Assembly: GCA_000711775.1 (NCBI GenBank) | Contig: ARYC01018654.1 | Span: forward strand, 1-64,000 | Reading direction: 5' to 3' | Source of the DNA: Oxytricha trifallax | Lineage: Eukaryota; Ciliophora; Spirotrichea; Sporadotrichida; Oxytrichidae | Length of the DNA: 64,000 nucleotides | Shown: positions 1 through 11,894 of the stretch, in pieces | Layout: each line of letters starts with the position of its first letter | Position numbering within the stretch: position 1 is the stretch's first letter | Made by a program: the position numbers and the translations under genes | The notes under the pieces: generated by a model | Databases searched by the model: none | Seen by the model: the letters and a program-made list of their open reading frames with translations, nothing else | What the model was told of the DNA's origin: nothing

Positions 1-1267
1 ACAGCAGATGAGCTTCAAACAAAGGCAACTATTGCTGAAACGATTGAGATTAAATTTTTCGCTTGTGAAACTCGTATAAGAGAGTTACTATCTTCTCTTG
101 TTGAGCCAGCAATTTCAAAATCTCGAATCTCTTATGACACCTCTCTCTTCATTCAGCAAGAATTCCAGAAAATGTCAACTAGAATAGAAAAGCTCGAGTT
201 AGTAACTAAAAAGTTGACAGGGCTATAAAAACGTGTGGAGGAAACTAATAAACACGTTGGCGTAGTAGAGAGCAACATAAACTTAACTGAAATCAGATTG
301 AAAGACCTTATTTAACAAGCAAATTACAAAATAGATTCGACTCTTAGTCACATACACCATTAAAGAGATGATAATATGAAAGTTCATGCCAAATTAGATG
401 CCTTCAATATAAACATAAGCAAATGCTATGAAGACATTTTCGAATTCAAAGACAATATGGCCGATCTCTTGACTTCATTCAAGATTGAAATACTTGTGAA
501 TTAAGAGAAGATTCTTAAGGATTTACTAACATTGTAAGAACATAAAAAATCAAGTGTGCATGATATTGGAAAGACAAGAGATTTAATTGATAGCTTCGAT
601 TTGAAACTTGAATAGTATAAGAATGAACTAACATCTAAGATGGAAGCATTCAATCCCTTGGAGTTTAATTTGATGGAGAAGGACTACTTCTTTTCTGAAT
701 AGGAAAAGACTTATTTACATATTAGATCCAAATGTTAAGAGTTAGCCGCCAAAATTAGAAATCTTGAATAATTTTTAAAATAAAATTTATTTTGTTGAAT
801 TGAAAAAATTTAAGATAATTATTCAAAAGTTTTTCATACTTAATCAGCTTTAATAATTATATAAAAAAAAAGGTAAAAACTTAATCTTAATATTATAAAA
901 ATAATGTTTACATATATTGTTGCCATATCCCAACTAATTTAATACAATTTTAAATCTTGAAAAGTATGTGGATGTAGTTGAATCAATGAATGATTAAAAA
1001 TCAGAGTATAATTACAAGGACATCCAAAGCGTATAAAATCTATTACAACATAATAATCAGTTTTCTCACTCTGAATTCCATAGTAATATCCAATCTAAGA
1101 CTAATCTCTTCGATGATTTAGCAAGCCCTTAGATTTAGAGTTAGGCTGTTGAAATAAATGAAGTTGAACACTTTAAGTCAGTTGCTTTTGATTAAAATAT
1201 GGAGAAACAATTCACTGAAAATCAAAATTCTGTAATATAATCAGAGCAGATAGAATAAACTCAATGA
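1..1267 (+). CDS. Coiled-coil protein, 3' part of gene (5' end outside window)
   Basis: Frame 1 is open from the window edge with TAA/TAG as Gln and would meet TGA at 796. A 10-bp repeat AAATCTTGAA at 759-768 and 952-961 lies in the same codon phase; removing 769-961 joins the frame to a second segment that ends at TGA 1265-1267. The joined part is 357 residues, rich in Lys, Glu, Leu, Asp and Ile with long heptad-like stretches (EIKFFACETRIRELLSSLVE, KLELVTKKLTGLQKRVEE), and a Gln/Asn-rich tail. No catalytic motif is seen and I do not recognise the family; a cytoskeletal or scaffold role is only a guess. The gene is followed after 100 bp by bL19m on the same strand. Confidence 0.8.
769..961. 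other. IES, 193 bp, pointer AAATCTTGAA
   Basis: AT-rich segment between two copies of the 10-bp pointer (759-768 and 952-961). Both copies have the same codon phase (AAT CTT GAA), so loss of one copy plus the spacer restores one long frame. Inside it the upstream frame would end at TGA 796. Confidence 0.8.
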
Positions 1268-1368
1268 GATGTTAATTTTATGTATTTATTAATAGTAAAA
1301 TTCTCTAAATATGAGTTCTTATTCAGAGTTATAAACTAATGATTAATAATTTGTTATAATTAATAAAT

Positions 1369-2352
1369 ATGATTATGGCAAGCTTGTTCAAATCATAGTT
1401 TTAGAGATCAGCTTTTCCCTTGGCTGGTCTACTAAGACCAAATAACTGCAACTATTAGAATATGATATTCAACTCATTGATGAGTTAATAACAGAGACAC
1501 TTCAGTGTTGCATAATAAGTTCAAACAAATGCAACTGAGCCACAATAAAATATTGAGGTTGAAGTCCCAAAGAAAGCAAAGAAAGTCAAGTCAGTTTAGG
1601 CTTAACCAGATAAAGTTGTTACTCTCTATCAAGTCTTTAATTTTTTAAGTTTTGGATTATGAAAGGCATAAAAATTAATCAAGAGAAGAGAAATACCTTT
1701 TATAAATTGGGCTACAATGAAAACCATATTCCAAACCAAAAGGGCTATGAAAAGAATAGAAAGCAAAGGCTAGATTAATGGGACAATCCTCCTCAAAACT
1801 GGCCACCCTTCCTCCCCAGACCTACTATGCACAAGGGAAAGACTTTACTTAAAGAAGTTGAGAGAGAATATATCAATCAAATCGTCACTAGCAGACCATT
1901 CAAAGTGCCAGCTTATAGAACTGGAGATGTTGTCGATGTTACTATGTTCAAGTCACTTTCTGAGGGTAAATTCCATAAATTTAGAGGTGTTATTTTTGGA
2001 ACTATGCAACAAAACTCGATCAATAAGTCTTTCAAGTTCCACTTCAATGAGGATGAAATGAATGTGTCTTTTTTACTTTAATTATACTATATAGTCCTTG
2101 GTTGTGAAAGAATTCTCACCTATGGTTGCTAAAATTGAATTGCACAGATATGGTTCAAATCAATTGAGAGCAAAATTGAATCACATCCCATAGATGGACT
2201 TATCTAAGTCAAGAACTGCAGAGCCCATCATTAAGGGAAGAGGCTATAAATCTAGAGAAGCCAAAAAGATGCCAGCAAAAGAAGCCTCCCTAGATTCAGA
2301 CAGAGGTAAAATTAAGAGAAATACTGCCAAGTTAGAGAAGAAATACGAATGA
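1369..2352 (+). CDS. MRPL19: Mitochondrial ribosomal protein bL19m
   Basis: Starts ATG ATT ATG at 1369 (second Met 1375) and ends TGA 2350-2352. Two IESs (1634-1683 and 2067-2106) must be removed; the three segments then total 894 nt, 297 residues, in frame. The N-terminus (ASLFKSQFQRSAFPLAGLLR) is basic and hydroxylated like a mitochondrial presequence. The middle carries the bL19 core: VPAYRTGDVVDV, then KFRGVIFGTMQQNSINKSF, then, across the second IES, KEFSPMVAKIELHRYG, matching the family pattern GDxVxV - GVVI - SP-x-IxxIEV. A basic tail follows. The protein would sit in the large subunit of the mitochondrial ribosome. Family assignment rests on remembered motif order, not on a search. 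Confidence 0.87.
1634..1683. other. IES, 50 bp, pointer ATCAAG (bL19m)
   Basis: ATCAAG occurs at 1628-1633 and 1678-1683 in the same codon phase (CAA G..). Reading it as a GT..AG intron instead would shift the frame, so an IES is the better model. Confidence 0.75.
2067..2106. other. IES, 40 bp, pointer TGTG (bL19m)
   Basis: TGTG at 2063-2066 and 2103-2106, same phase. Removal joins the two halves of the bL19 domain (..MN-V-KEFSPMVAKIEL) without changing frame. Confidence 0.7.
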
Positions 2353-2518
2353 AAGAACTTCAACATTTGGAATAGAATTCGAGACAAAAAATGTCAAAAT
2401 CAAGAGAAACATTCATGTTATTTAAATTAAACTAAGCTAATTGTCAAAATAAATAATTAAAATTATTGTATTATCTTTATGTCTTGTCATAGGATGTCTT
2501 AGAGTCTCATATTGTCTT

Positions 2519-3760
2519 TCACTTGATTTTTCTATGAATGTGCACTGTTGCCACTCCCCAAGACATGTTTCTCTTTATGCTGAGCAGACATTCCCAATCT
2601 CTCTTTTCATCATCTCTAGTTATGAGTGGATCAGAAGTTGGAAGTTTCTTGGTTTATATTATTAGAAATTTAAGAAAATATATTTATGGTAAGAGTCACC
2701 ATCCAAGATCCTTTCTTCATAAGTGATGTCTTCTCACTGATTAGTGTCATAAATGACATTTCAAAGCACGTTGAGTTTGCCAGTACAAAATCAGCATCAC
2801 TCCACCAGTCAAATTACAGCAAGTCTTCTCTATGAGCTTCATAAATAGGAGCTTTATAATATTTGAACAGATTCTTAGCTTGTTAATCTGATTCATATTT
2901 GCTTTAAAATTCGTTCTCGTAAACATAAATCTTTAAAATTTTTTAAAATAGAGACATCTTTGATTTGAAGTGAAATATTGTGCAAATTCTCTAATAATTC
3001 CACTCCTACACATTTATCAAATTCATGCATTAAGCAACCTGCTAAGATACCTTTTCCTGTACCCTAATATATAATAAATGATTATCATAAATATTTTTAC
3101 AGATCCAATATCAACAAAAACTCCTCCAGGCTATTGAAAGGCATTAAACTTGTTCTTTATATATGCAAAGACTTATGAAACAGCAGTAAATTCCTAAATT
3201 TATGTAAATAACCAATTGTGTTTATTACAATTTCTCCATATGTCAAGTTATTTGAAGATAAGCTCTTCTCAAAACGCTCCTGTTTACTCACTGTCTATAA
3301 AATTATTTTAGTCTATTTGGATTATTTTACTTTTCCCATATCACAAGTAAAATCTTTAGCGATATTCTCAAAGTAACTATTCTTCTCGTTTATAAGATCT
3401 TTATAAGATTAAAAAAACTAACATATTATAAAAGATCAATATCTGCTTGAGTGATGTACTTTGAAAACTCATTTTCAGTGAGCTTGGCTAATTCATCCCC
3501 TGTGTTATAAACTGCCTTGCATGGATATGCCATTATCACATGATCATTATCGAAATATTAATCTTGATTTACATCCTAATTATTATCTTCGACTTGCTGT
3601 GAAGCAGCTGAATGAGCTGAGCTATCCTATATACAAAATTTATTAACATTTTATATTATATTATTGCTTATATTAATCTTACATCTTGCGCAGTAAGTTG
3701 AGAAGCCACGTGATCTTAGGAGTCTGTATCTTATTAAAGCTAACTATGAGATGCTTCCAT
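2519..3760 (-). CDS. DOT1-like SAM-dependent methyltransferase
   Basis: ATG at 3760, TGA at 2521-2519. After removing four introns (3627-3682, 3194-3228, 3064-3100, 2931-2955) and two IESs (3400-3437, 2654-2690) the exons total 1014 nt, 337 residues. In order: an acidic/Gln-rich N-terminus; a helical linker (LINEKNSYFENIAKDF); TYGEI, as in the DOT1 family; motif I GGVFVDIGSGTGKG, SAM binding; acidic VGVELLENLHN after beta2; WSDADFVLANSTCF, the motif IV/post-IV strand; GSWMVTLTKKLPTSDP; and the C-terminal NMSWGVATVHIHRK. The order TYGEI - DxGSGxG - ADxVxxNxxCF - MSWG matches DOT1-like methyltransferases, many of which in protists are diverged. Whether it acts on histone H3 cannot be said; the substrate is open. 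Confidence 0.85.
2654..2690. other. IES, 37 bp, pointer TGGT (DOT1-like gene)
   Basis: On the + strand TGGT occurs at 2650-2653 and 2687-2690. Removing one copy with the spacer joins VTLT to KKLPTSDP in frame (ACC pointer on the coding strand). No GT..AG intron gives the same join. Confidence 0.7.
2931..2955 (-). other. Candidate 25-bp intron in DOT1-like gene
   Basis: On the coding strand it begins GTCTCT and ends AAAG. Its removal is the only join I found that links SLQIKD to IYVYENEF in frame. A short IES using the direct repeat ATTTTAAA is an alternative. Confidence 0.5.
3400..3437. other. IES, 38 bp, pointer GATCTT (DOT1-like gene)
   Basis: On the + strand AAGATC lies at 3394-3399 and 3432-3437; both are in phase (Asp-Leu). 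Removal gives a continuous helix ..ADIDLINEKNSYF.. Confidence 0.75.
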
Positions 3761-4218
3761 TTTTAATATTATTTTATTTTGATTCTGTCTCTCGATACAC
3801 TATATTTAATTAGTAACATAGAACAATTATAACTCATTCTATTGGTTAGAGATTCTATAAATTTAAAATTTTCAAAAAGTTTCAATATAAACTTAGTTTC
3901 ACAAATTCAAAGTGTAATGATAAAATTTCTCATACTCCTAAATACATGATTTAAATTCAAGGTTTTTAACATAAATTTGAGTAAAAAAACTAACATTATT
4001 TTAAAAAAAAGTAAACCGCTCCTTCAGATTTATTTCTCCTATAATTCTAAACATAAATTATTAATGCTAAATATTTAAAGTTTAGTAAATTATAATTCTG
4101 GTTATTCAATTAACATAATTATTGCTTACATAATAAACTACAAATATTAAGGATTATCATAATCAATATGGACGTAGCAGACTCAGATAAACCGCTTTTA
4201 CAAGCTAATTATTCAAAT
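3761..4218. other. AT-rich intergenic stretch
   Basis: About 460 bp between the start of the DOT1-like gene and the palindrome. No frame with coding character on either strand; upstream sequence of the methyltransferase gene must begin here. Confidence 0.6.
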
Positions 4219-7200
4219 ATTATCAAAATAGATTTAAAATGGGAAATTGTTAAAATAAATTTAAAATAAAATTAATTATGGAATTTTAGTATTTTTTGAT
4301 TTTTATATTATCGTTTTAACTGATATTGATTTGAATTTGATATTTTTTAACTGCCAATAATTTGACTCATCGATAGATCAAATTAGATTTATCATATCTT
4401 AACTGTAGACCCTTTAAATTTAACTTTTAAAATTTTTTACTCCTGATAAATTAATATCTCTCTATACAAAATAGCTATGAAAAAATTTTAAAAGTATAAG
4501 ATGTAGAGAAAAATTTAACGACTAACTTTCATTCTTATTGTATTCACAAAAAATTTTACCCCATCGAGATAAATCGATTTTAAATATTTCTCTGCCCCAA
4601 ACTTCTTCCTTTCTCATCTCTTCAACCAAATTACTTGAGGACTTGGTCTAAATAAGTTTTTTGTGCATTTAATCAAGGTCTACATTTTATCTTCTTTGAG
4701 TCTTTCATCAGGGAAATTCATACGCATTTTTATCGTTAAAATACACGAAATCATATTAATTTTTTTTGACTTTCACTAAAATCGAAATATCTCTCTGAGT
4801 GATTTTTTTAATGAATTATGAGTAGGATGGAACATGTAGCTTATGTTTTGATCTACATTATTCCTTCTAGAGTCAACTCGTGAAAAAAATCGCTGCCTGA
4901 GATAATTTCATTTCTTTGCAGGTACTCGACCAAATTTTGATGTTTGTTACATTGTAACAAACATCACCTCTAGTAAATGGACACATTTCCAAATGGACAC
5001 AAATTCCGGACACAAATACCGGACACCATTCCAAAGTTAGAACTCAGATCTCATCACTTATCTATCACTCTGAACGAAGATATACTCCTTTTTCCATCAC
5101 AGTAAAACTTTTTGATTATGAGGGGGTTCGAAAAAGAGGATTTCGAGGTTTTCTCTCTTGGGTGAAGAGATATAGAAAAATTTAGAATTATGTTTTGATA
5201 GACAATTCTATAAGCTAAGTAGAATATTTATATGAAAATTTATAGACATTAGGTTAGAGAGTTATTGAAGTCAAAAGTCAGAGCATCCAAATTTTACTTT
5301 TCCCTCAATAACTTCCTTCAGTGTGAGATTCATGGAAGATTAGTAGGGTAGAAGTTGTAGCCCATACCCTAAGCTATCGAATAGGGCATATATTCCAATA
5401 CAAATTCCTTTAGGATACAGAGATTAATTGAAAATAAGGTCAAAAATTTTGTAAAATGAAGAGAAATATTGAAATCGATTTTCCTCGCTTGGCAAATTAG
5501 ATGGTGAAAAACTCAAATCAATCTTAAGCAGATTATCTCATGAAGAACATTTCTTCTCCTATAGTCAAATCAGTAGCTAATTGCATTAGAGAGATAAATC
5601 AAAATTAAATTTGAAATGTAAAATAAAGTATGAAAACTTAAATGTTACAAACATCACTCATTTAAATTCTTGAGGCAACGAATTTAGGATTTTTATGAAG
5701 AGCATATTATGATCTATCATTTATCATCTATAAGTTTTTCAATATAAATTCACTGGGCAGAGAAAACCCCGAAACCCCTCTGGATAATTTTCGGAAAATC
5801 AAATTTTTGAAATTGGGTTTTCAAAAATCCGAAAATTATCCAGAAGGGTTTCGGGGTTTTCTCTGCCCAGTGAATTGATATTGAAAAACTTATAGATGAT
5901 AAATGATAGATCATAATATGCTCTTCATAAAAATCCTAAATTCATTGCCTCAAGAATTTAAATGAGTGATGTTTGTAACATTTAAGATTTCATACTTTAT
6001 TTTACATTTCAAATTTAATTTCGATTTATCTCTCTAATGCAATTAGCTACTGATTTGACTATAGGAGAAGAAATGTTCTTCATGAGATAATCTGCTTAAG
6101 ATTTGATTTGAGTTTTTCACCATCTAATTTGCCAAGCGAGAAAAATCGATTTCAATAATCCTCATCATTTTACAAAAATTTTGACCTCATTTTCAATTTA
6201 TCTCTGTATCCTAAAGGAATTTGTATTGGAATATATGCCCTATTCGATAGCTTAGGGTATGGGCTACAACTTCTACCCTACTCATCTTCCATGATCTCAC
6301 ACTGAAGGAAGTTATTGAGGGAAAAATAAAATTTGGATGCTCTGACTTTTGACTTCAATAACTCTCTAACCTAATGTCTATAAATTTTCATATAAATATT
6401 CTACTTAGCTTATAGAATTGTCTATCAAAACAAAATTCTAAATTTTTCAATATCTCTTCACCCAAGAGAGAAAACCTCGAAATCCTCTTTTTCGAACCCC
6501 CTCATAATCAAAAAGTTGTACTGTGATGGAAAAAGGAGTATATCTTCGTTCAGAGTGATAGATAAGTGATGAGATCTGAGTTCTAACTTTGGAATTGTGT
6601 CCGGAGTTTGTGTCCGGAATTTGTGTCCATTTTGGAAATGTGTCCATTTGACTAGAGGTGATGTTTGTTACAATGTAACAAACATCAAAATTTGGTCGAG
6701 TACCTGCAAAGAAATGAAATTATCTCAGGCAGCGATTTTTTTCACGACTTGACTCTAGAAGGAATAATGTAGATCAAAACATGAGCTACATGTTCCATCC
6801 TACTCATAATTCATGGAAAAAATCACTCATAGAGATATTTCGATTTAATGAAAGTCAAAAAAAATTCATATGATTTCATGTATTTTAACGATAAAAATGC
6901 GTATGAATTTCCTGATGAAAGACTCAAAGAAGATAAAATGTAGACCTTGATTAAATGCACAAAAAACTTATTTTGACCAAGTCCTCAAGTAATTTGGTTG
7001 AAGAGATAAGAAAGGAAGAAGTTTGGGGCAGAGAAATATTTAAAATCGATTTATCTCGATGGGGTAAAATTTTTTGTGAATACAACAAGAATGAAAGTTA
7101 GTCGTTAAATTTTTCTCTACATCTTATACTTTTAAAATTTTTTCATAGCTATTTTGTATAGAGAGATATTAATTTATCAGGAGTTAAAAATTTTAAAAGT

Positions 7201-7404
7201 TAAATTTAATGGGTCTACAGTTAAGATATGATAAATCTAATTTGATTTATCGATGAGTCAAATTATTGGCTGTTAAAATATATCAAATACAAATCAATAT
7301 CAGTTAAAACGATACTATAAAATCAAAAAATACTAAAATTCCATTTTTAATATAATTTTAAATTTTATTTTAACAATTTCCCATTTTAAATCTATTTTGA
7401 TAAT
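4219..7404. repeat. 3.2 kb near-perfect palindrome, TA-flanked
   Basis: The right half is the reverse complement of the left half over about 1.58 kb per arm, centred near 5812, with roughly 30 bp of unpaired sequence (5797-5828) between the arms. The ends read TTATC.../...GATAA, each next to TA, so a TA target duplication is possible. Each arm carries a smaller perfect palindrome built on GATGTTTGTTACA (4939-4965 and 6660-6686), with further half-sites near 5641 and 5968, and a run of short GGACACAAAT-like repeats (4978-5030, 6590-6650). Arms differ by scattered substitutions and small indels. No protein I would believe; the 66-codon frame at 6447-6647 only covers the repeats. Looks like a large foldback element or two head-to-head copies of one element. 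Confidence 0.85.
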
Positions 7405-8588
7405 AATAATAAGAATACGATAATTTAAATATATAATATAGTTTAATTATAAATCGTTAATTTTGTTGATAGAATGTTAAATGCAAAATACAATTGCATA
7501 ATTAATTTAATAAGAGGATAGAATTAATTGTAAATTTAAATTTTTACTCAATTTAATGATTGAAATAGAAATAAAATTAACTTTGCCAATTTTATAAAAT
7601 AAAAATCCATAATTCTTGCTTTGATAAATCTATTTATAACCAATCAAAAAAACATAATTGATTTTGAACTAAGGTGTTTCTTATTTATTTAATGAGGATT
7701 TAATTTTATCAAAGAATTACTATCAGCAAATTAATTGATATATATTGAGGCAATAATAAATTAATAGTTTGAAATAATAACAATAAAATAATTCAATAAA
7801 TTATACTTTATTTTTAGAATAATTGCTTATAATGTTAATGAATCAGCAAAGGATGTATTTAAAATTAAAATTATCACAATTTATTGGTATATTATTTTTA
7901 TACGATATAATTAATATCTAATTGAATGAATTTTAAAATTACATCACTTATAGATATATCTCTTAATTATAAAAAAGATTAATTAATATAATAACTTATG
8001 ATAATCAATTTGTTGAATTATTTTTAATACGAGTAAAACAATGTTTTCATTATAAATTGGCAACATCAAATATTATATATTAAATCAATTTCATCAATCA
8101 ATCACTATTTGAAAGCAAATTTGTTGGCTTCTCCCATTACAAGCACTATTTCATGACCACCTACTTACTTTATATGTCTATCAAAGAAACAGGGTATTAA
8201 ATTCTATATTTAAATTTTCTTAGAAATTTTAGAGTTTCTAAAATATATTAGTTTTTAATGGCTTTGTATTAAATATATAAATAGTTAAATTTAGATTATC
8301 GCACATTATTTAATATTTTATTAATTATTTTTAAATTACAGTTCAAAATAATTAAATAAAAAATAAAAAAAAGACTATAGAAAATGATATTTTGTTATTT
8401 ATTTATTATATAATGTTATGATGAATAACTATTCAAAACATATGATTAAAGTTAATAATAATTTATTTGTCTTTAATTGTGAAATGCTTATTTCATTATT
8501 GCTAGTTTGTAATTCTGAGAACTTATTTATTCAGTAAAATTTGTATTAAATAAATTATAATACTCTTTTCTATCAAAATCAGGGACTT
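7405..8588. other. AT-rich stretch with one small coding-like island
   Basis: Mostly A/T with no long frame. On the minus strand 8205-8110 reads GHEIVLVMGEANKFAFKQ then TGA, which has protein-like composition and could be a last exon or MDS of the ARM-repeat gene upstream of it on that strand, but I found no pointer that proves it. Confidence 0.4.
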
Positions 8589-9999
8589 TCATTAAATTAC
8601 GTAGACATTAAACAGCCAATGAATATATTCTGTAAATGATTATCGTTAGAATTATTTTTGGATATTGATACTAATATTTAATAATTTCTGCCTTAAGAAT
8701 CTTAAGATCTCTTTTACTTACTTTTCATTTGGCGGTTAGATAGCCAAAGTCACAATTATATTTTACTTAAATTAATTGTCAATTTAATAATTACTTTTAT
8801 TGCACAATTGGATTGATGCAATTCTTAGCAATGAACACAACCTTAGATGAGACTCTTGTGAAATTTCTCACGGCTGCCAGTAACTCAATAATTACCACCT
8901 CACTGAATGAGTATGTCTCAATTGATCTTAACAGGGTATTTCCCAAGTCTGAATGCTACCCTGATATTTTATCATACCACTATTTAAGAAAAGTTTATGA
9001 TATGATAACTGTGTTAAATAATATAAGTTTTTTACCTTATCATCTCTGAGAGTGATTCTTATAATCTTGGCACTATTAGCTAAAATTTCTTCATCTTTGA
9101 CTTTTTCTAAGAATTCTAAAACTTGACTTATAGATGTTGAAACTTTCATAAATTGGGCTACTCCCAGAGGACTGCGAATGCAAGATGTCAAACATCTGAG
9201 GGTGTATTTCAGGTATATTGGGAATCGCTTTTTCATCTCATTATTTGATAATAACAAATCGTATGAGCAATATAATTTGATTTGACATGAAAATATACAA
9301 CACGTAAAACTAAATTTAAATTATCAAACTCTACAATGTTTTTGAATTCCTCAGGGAGGTACAAAAGCGAGAGCAATAATTCAACGGCATTGGTATTTAG
9401 AGCTTTCTCTAAATTCATGTCATTTATTAATAGTGGCTCTAAAATGCTGATTAAAATGGCGAGTCTTGACATCGTTTCGTCGTCTCTATTTAGCATTTTA
9501 GTGTGTTCTATTAAGTGTACTACTGTGATTTTATTTATAAAATTATATCTAATGCCAATTATTATAAATATTTTAAGCTATATACCGCAAAGTATCAATT
9601 AAATGAGTGATAATAGCTTAGGATGTATGTTTTGCATTAATATAAGCATTTTTAGTTGGAATATTGTCTGTATTATATAATTCTTTAAAAGCAAGGAGAC
9701 ATTTGGTAATGGAATCTGGCGATAAAAACTCAGCATTTCTAGATAGCCAGTCCATTTCATTCATTTTTTCTTTAAATGCGTGATCTGGGGATTTAACAAC
9801 TGAAATTTAGTAAATTTTATAATAATTAAATGCATCTGTTCATATAAGTATTAATTTAATGAATAAATACAACTGTAATAGCATCTACTACTTATTCATC
9901 TATGAATCTCTGTAGGAAGGACCAAAGCTGATTTACTTCATCTACTAAGATGTCAAATTTCTCTGTGTAATCTGGGGTTATGTTTATAAGTTTATTCAT
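8589..9999 (-). CDS. Armadillo-repeat-like protein
   Basis: ATG at 9999-9997, TGA at 8591-8589. Model: IES 9803-9875 (pointer ACAACTG on +), introns 9549-9585, 9237-9298, 8980-9035, IES 8758-8809 (pointer CACAATT). Exons total 1131 nt, 376 residues. The protein is nearly all helical with leucine-rich repeats of about 40 residues (SRLAILISILEPLL, NAVELLLSLLYLPEEFKNIV, VLEFLEKVKDEEILANSAKI, EVVIIELLAAVRNFTRVS), the pattern of an ARM/HEAT solenoid. ARMC2-type proteins, which work in ciliary radial-spoke assembly, are one possible match, but I cannot confirm it. Without the last IES the frame would end at 8779. The 3' end is therefore the least certain part. Confidence 0.7.
8758..8809. other. Candidate IES, 52 bp, pointer CACAATT
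   Basis: CACAATT at 8751-8757 and 8803-8809, in phase on the minus strand. Removal extends the ARM-like frame past the nearby TGA at 8779 by about 45 codons. Confidence 0.5.
9803..9875. other. IES, 73 bp, pointer ACAACTG
   Basis: ACAACTG at 9796-9802 and 9869-9875; both in phase on the minus strand (A GTT GT). Removal joins ..DAITV to VKSPDHAF... An intron reading (GTATTT..TTTCAG) would shift the frame. Confidence 0.7.
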
Positions 10000-10189
10000 A
10001 ATTAATATTTAATTGCTATTGTGTTTTTTATTATATTTAATATTAATTTCGCAATATTAATTTAAAATTAAAAATATTTAATAAAATTTATTTATCATAC
10101 ATTATTTTTATTAAAAACAATTTGACTGATATATGTATATAAATATATATACCTATAAATTAATTAAGTTGATGTGACCTGACATTGTT

Positions 10190-11894
10190 TTTCCTGACAT
10201 TTTTCAAATCCACCACTTCCTACTCCAAAATACTGATCTTGTTATCCATTCTAAATATAGATTTCTCATCTCTCACTATACATCAATTGTTATATTTATT
10301 TATTCCATTTTAAATTTTTATTAATGAAGTTTTCCACAAATTAATTCTCATGTATTATTTTATTTTTTCCAATAAATCCCCAAGAAATATAATTACTTAC
10401 ATAGCCTAACTTCATCCTCAACTGCTCTGAGTTTAGTGAAGTAATCATTAGCAGTTTTCTTGAAAAAAGCATCAATCTCCTGTGACTTGATATTTTCCAG
10501 TTCTTTACTAGCCAATTGGTCGTTTCTGATGCTGTCCACATCGCTGATTATTTTCTTCAGAGTCTGCTCATATTAAATTAAATCATAACGTGCGGGGATA
10601 CTTTCTATTTCTTTGTTTAAACCTACTTTCTCCAATTTGTCAAATCTATGGTTTAATTATTATTAAAATACTTCATTTATAGATGCATAGAGGTTTTAAT
10701 AAAGTAAATTAATAGATAATAAATTATCCAAATCTTTCATTTGTAAAGATACGCTAGTCATTCATTTATTGTATGTGATTATTTAGTTTTGCATTGAGTG
10801 TTTGTAAAATCTCAACGTGATCTCTAAGAGATTCCTCTAATTTCATCTGATTTTACTCATTCATTTGTCTTTGTTATAAATTATATAATAAATATGATGG
10901 AAATTCATTATAACAATAAAATATCATATAAAACGAATACAAATATAGTTAAGAGGTGTTTGAGTTTTATTGAGTCTTAATTTATGCCAATTACTGTGCT
11001 ACCTGGTCAGAAGCCATTGGATTTTACTGTGCTCCACCTGTTATAATATTTATCTTTGGTGCGTTATTGGCATGAGCAGCTAAGTTCAATATCAGTCCTT
11101 GTTCCAATGCCTCAATTCTTTTCAACTAAAGATTTTTATTTTAAATTATCAATGTAGAAATGATAGGAAATTAATTCAAAGTAAAATAAAAAGGGTACTA
11201 TTATATGACTATATGACACTTACCAGTTTCTCTTCAATTTATGTCTCAAGATTTTTAACTTTTTCTCCCAAGAAATCACTGACTTAAATTCTCGCTTTTC
11301 CAAAGTCTTTTAGCACCTCATCCTTCTCTGGATTATAAATTCCAACCAGCCTTCTAACATCGTCTTTCACATATAATATTTCTGCCCTCGTCTCATCGTC
11401 TTTTGAGTGTAGCTCTTTTTTAGTCTTTTCAATGTAGTTGTATAACTCTTATATTGAAATTTATTTAAGTAATTTTACTTAAAAGTATTCCTAATAATGT
11501 TATCAGACAAAACAATCTGATGCTTTTTAAGAAAAACTCTTGAAAGGCATTTGCCGCTGTGGTCTAATGTTGCTCAATATTTGAACTCAAGCTTTCAAAG
11601 CCATTAGCCAAATCTTCAATGTCAGCCCAACTTCGATAAGTCTCTGCTCTCTTAATCTTATGAGTGCAAATTGGATCATCTGAGAAATCTGAGTAGTCTA
11701 GGTCTCTATGATATCTCAGTAAAAATGAAGCAAAGTCTAATCCCTATATTTTAATTAATATATATTTTACAATGAAAATATAGTGATATGTGTATAATAA
11801 AATCCCATATCTGAATCTTCTTCTCTTTAAGCTAAAAAAATATAATATTTTGTGAGTCTACTGACTTACATTGAATAATTGAGGCTATGTTCAT
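10190..11894 (-). CDS. Coiled-coil protein, unknown
   Basis: ATG at 11894-11892 (MNIASIIQ), then an intron beginning GTAAGTCAG, an IES with pointer GGGATT near 11805-11745, and further AT-rich interruptions near 11490, 11170, 10930 and 10700. Coding segments read LDFASFLLRYHRDLDYSDFS, WADIEDLANGFESLSSNIEQ, ELYNYIEKTKKELHSKDDET, LKRIEALEQGLILNLAAHAN, FDKLEKVGLNKEIESIPARY, SDVDSIRNDQLASKELENIK. Strong Glu/Lys/Leu heptads and no TM segment: a coiled-coil, perhaps cytoskeletal, protein. The stop was not pinned down: two frames stay open near 10190-10250, and the next gene starts at 9999 on the same strand. Confidence 0.7.

Noticed and set aside
1628-1683. GT..AG intron in bL19m
   Set aside because: Splicing at GT..AG would shift the frame; the ATCAAG pointer join keeps it.
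6447-6647. 66-codon minus-strand ORF in the palindrome
   Set aside because: Covers short GGACACAAAT-like repeats and has a mirror in the other arm with substitutions; no protein-like conservation.
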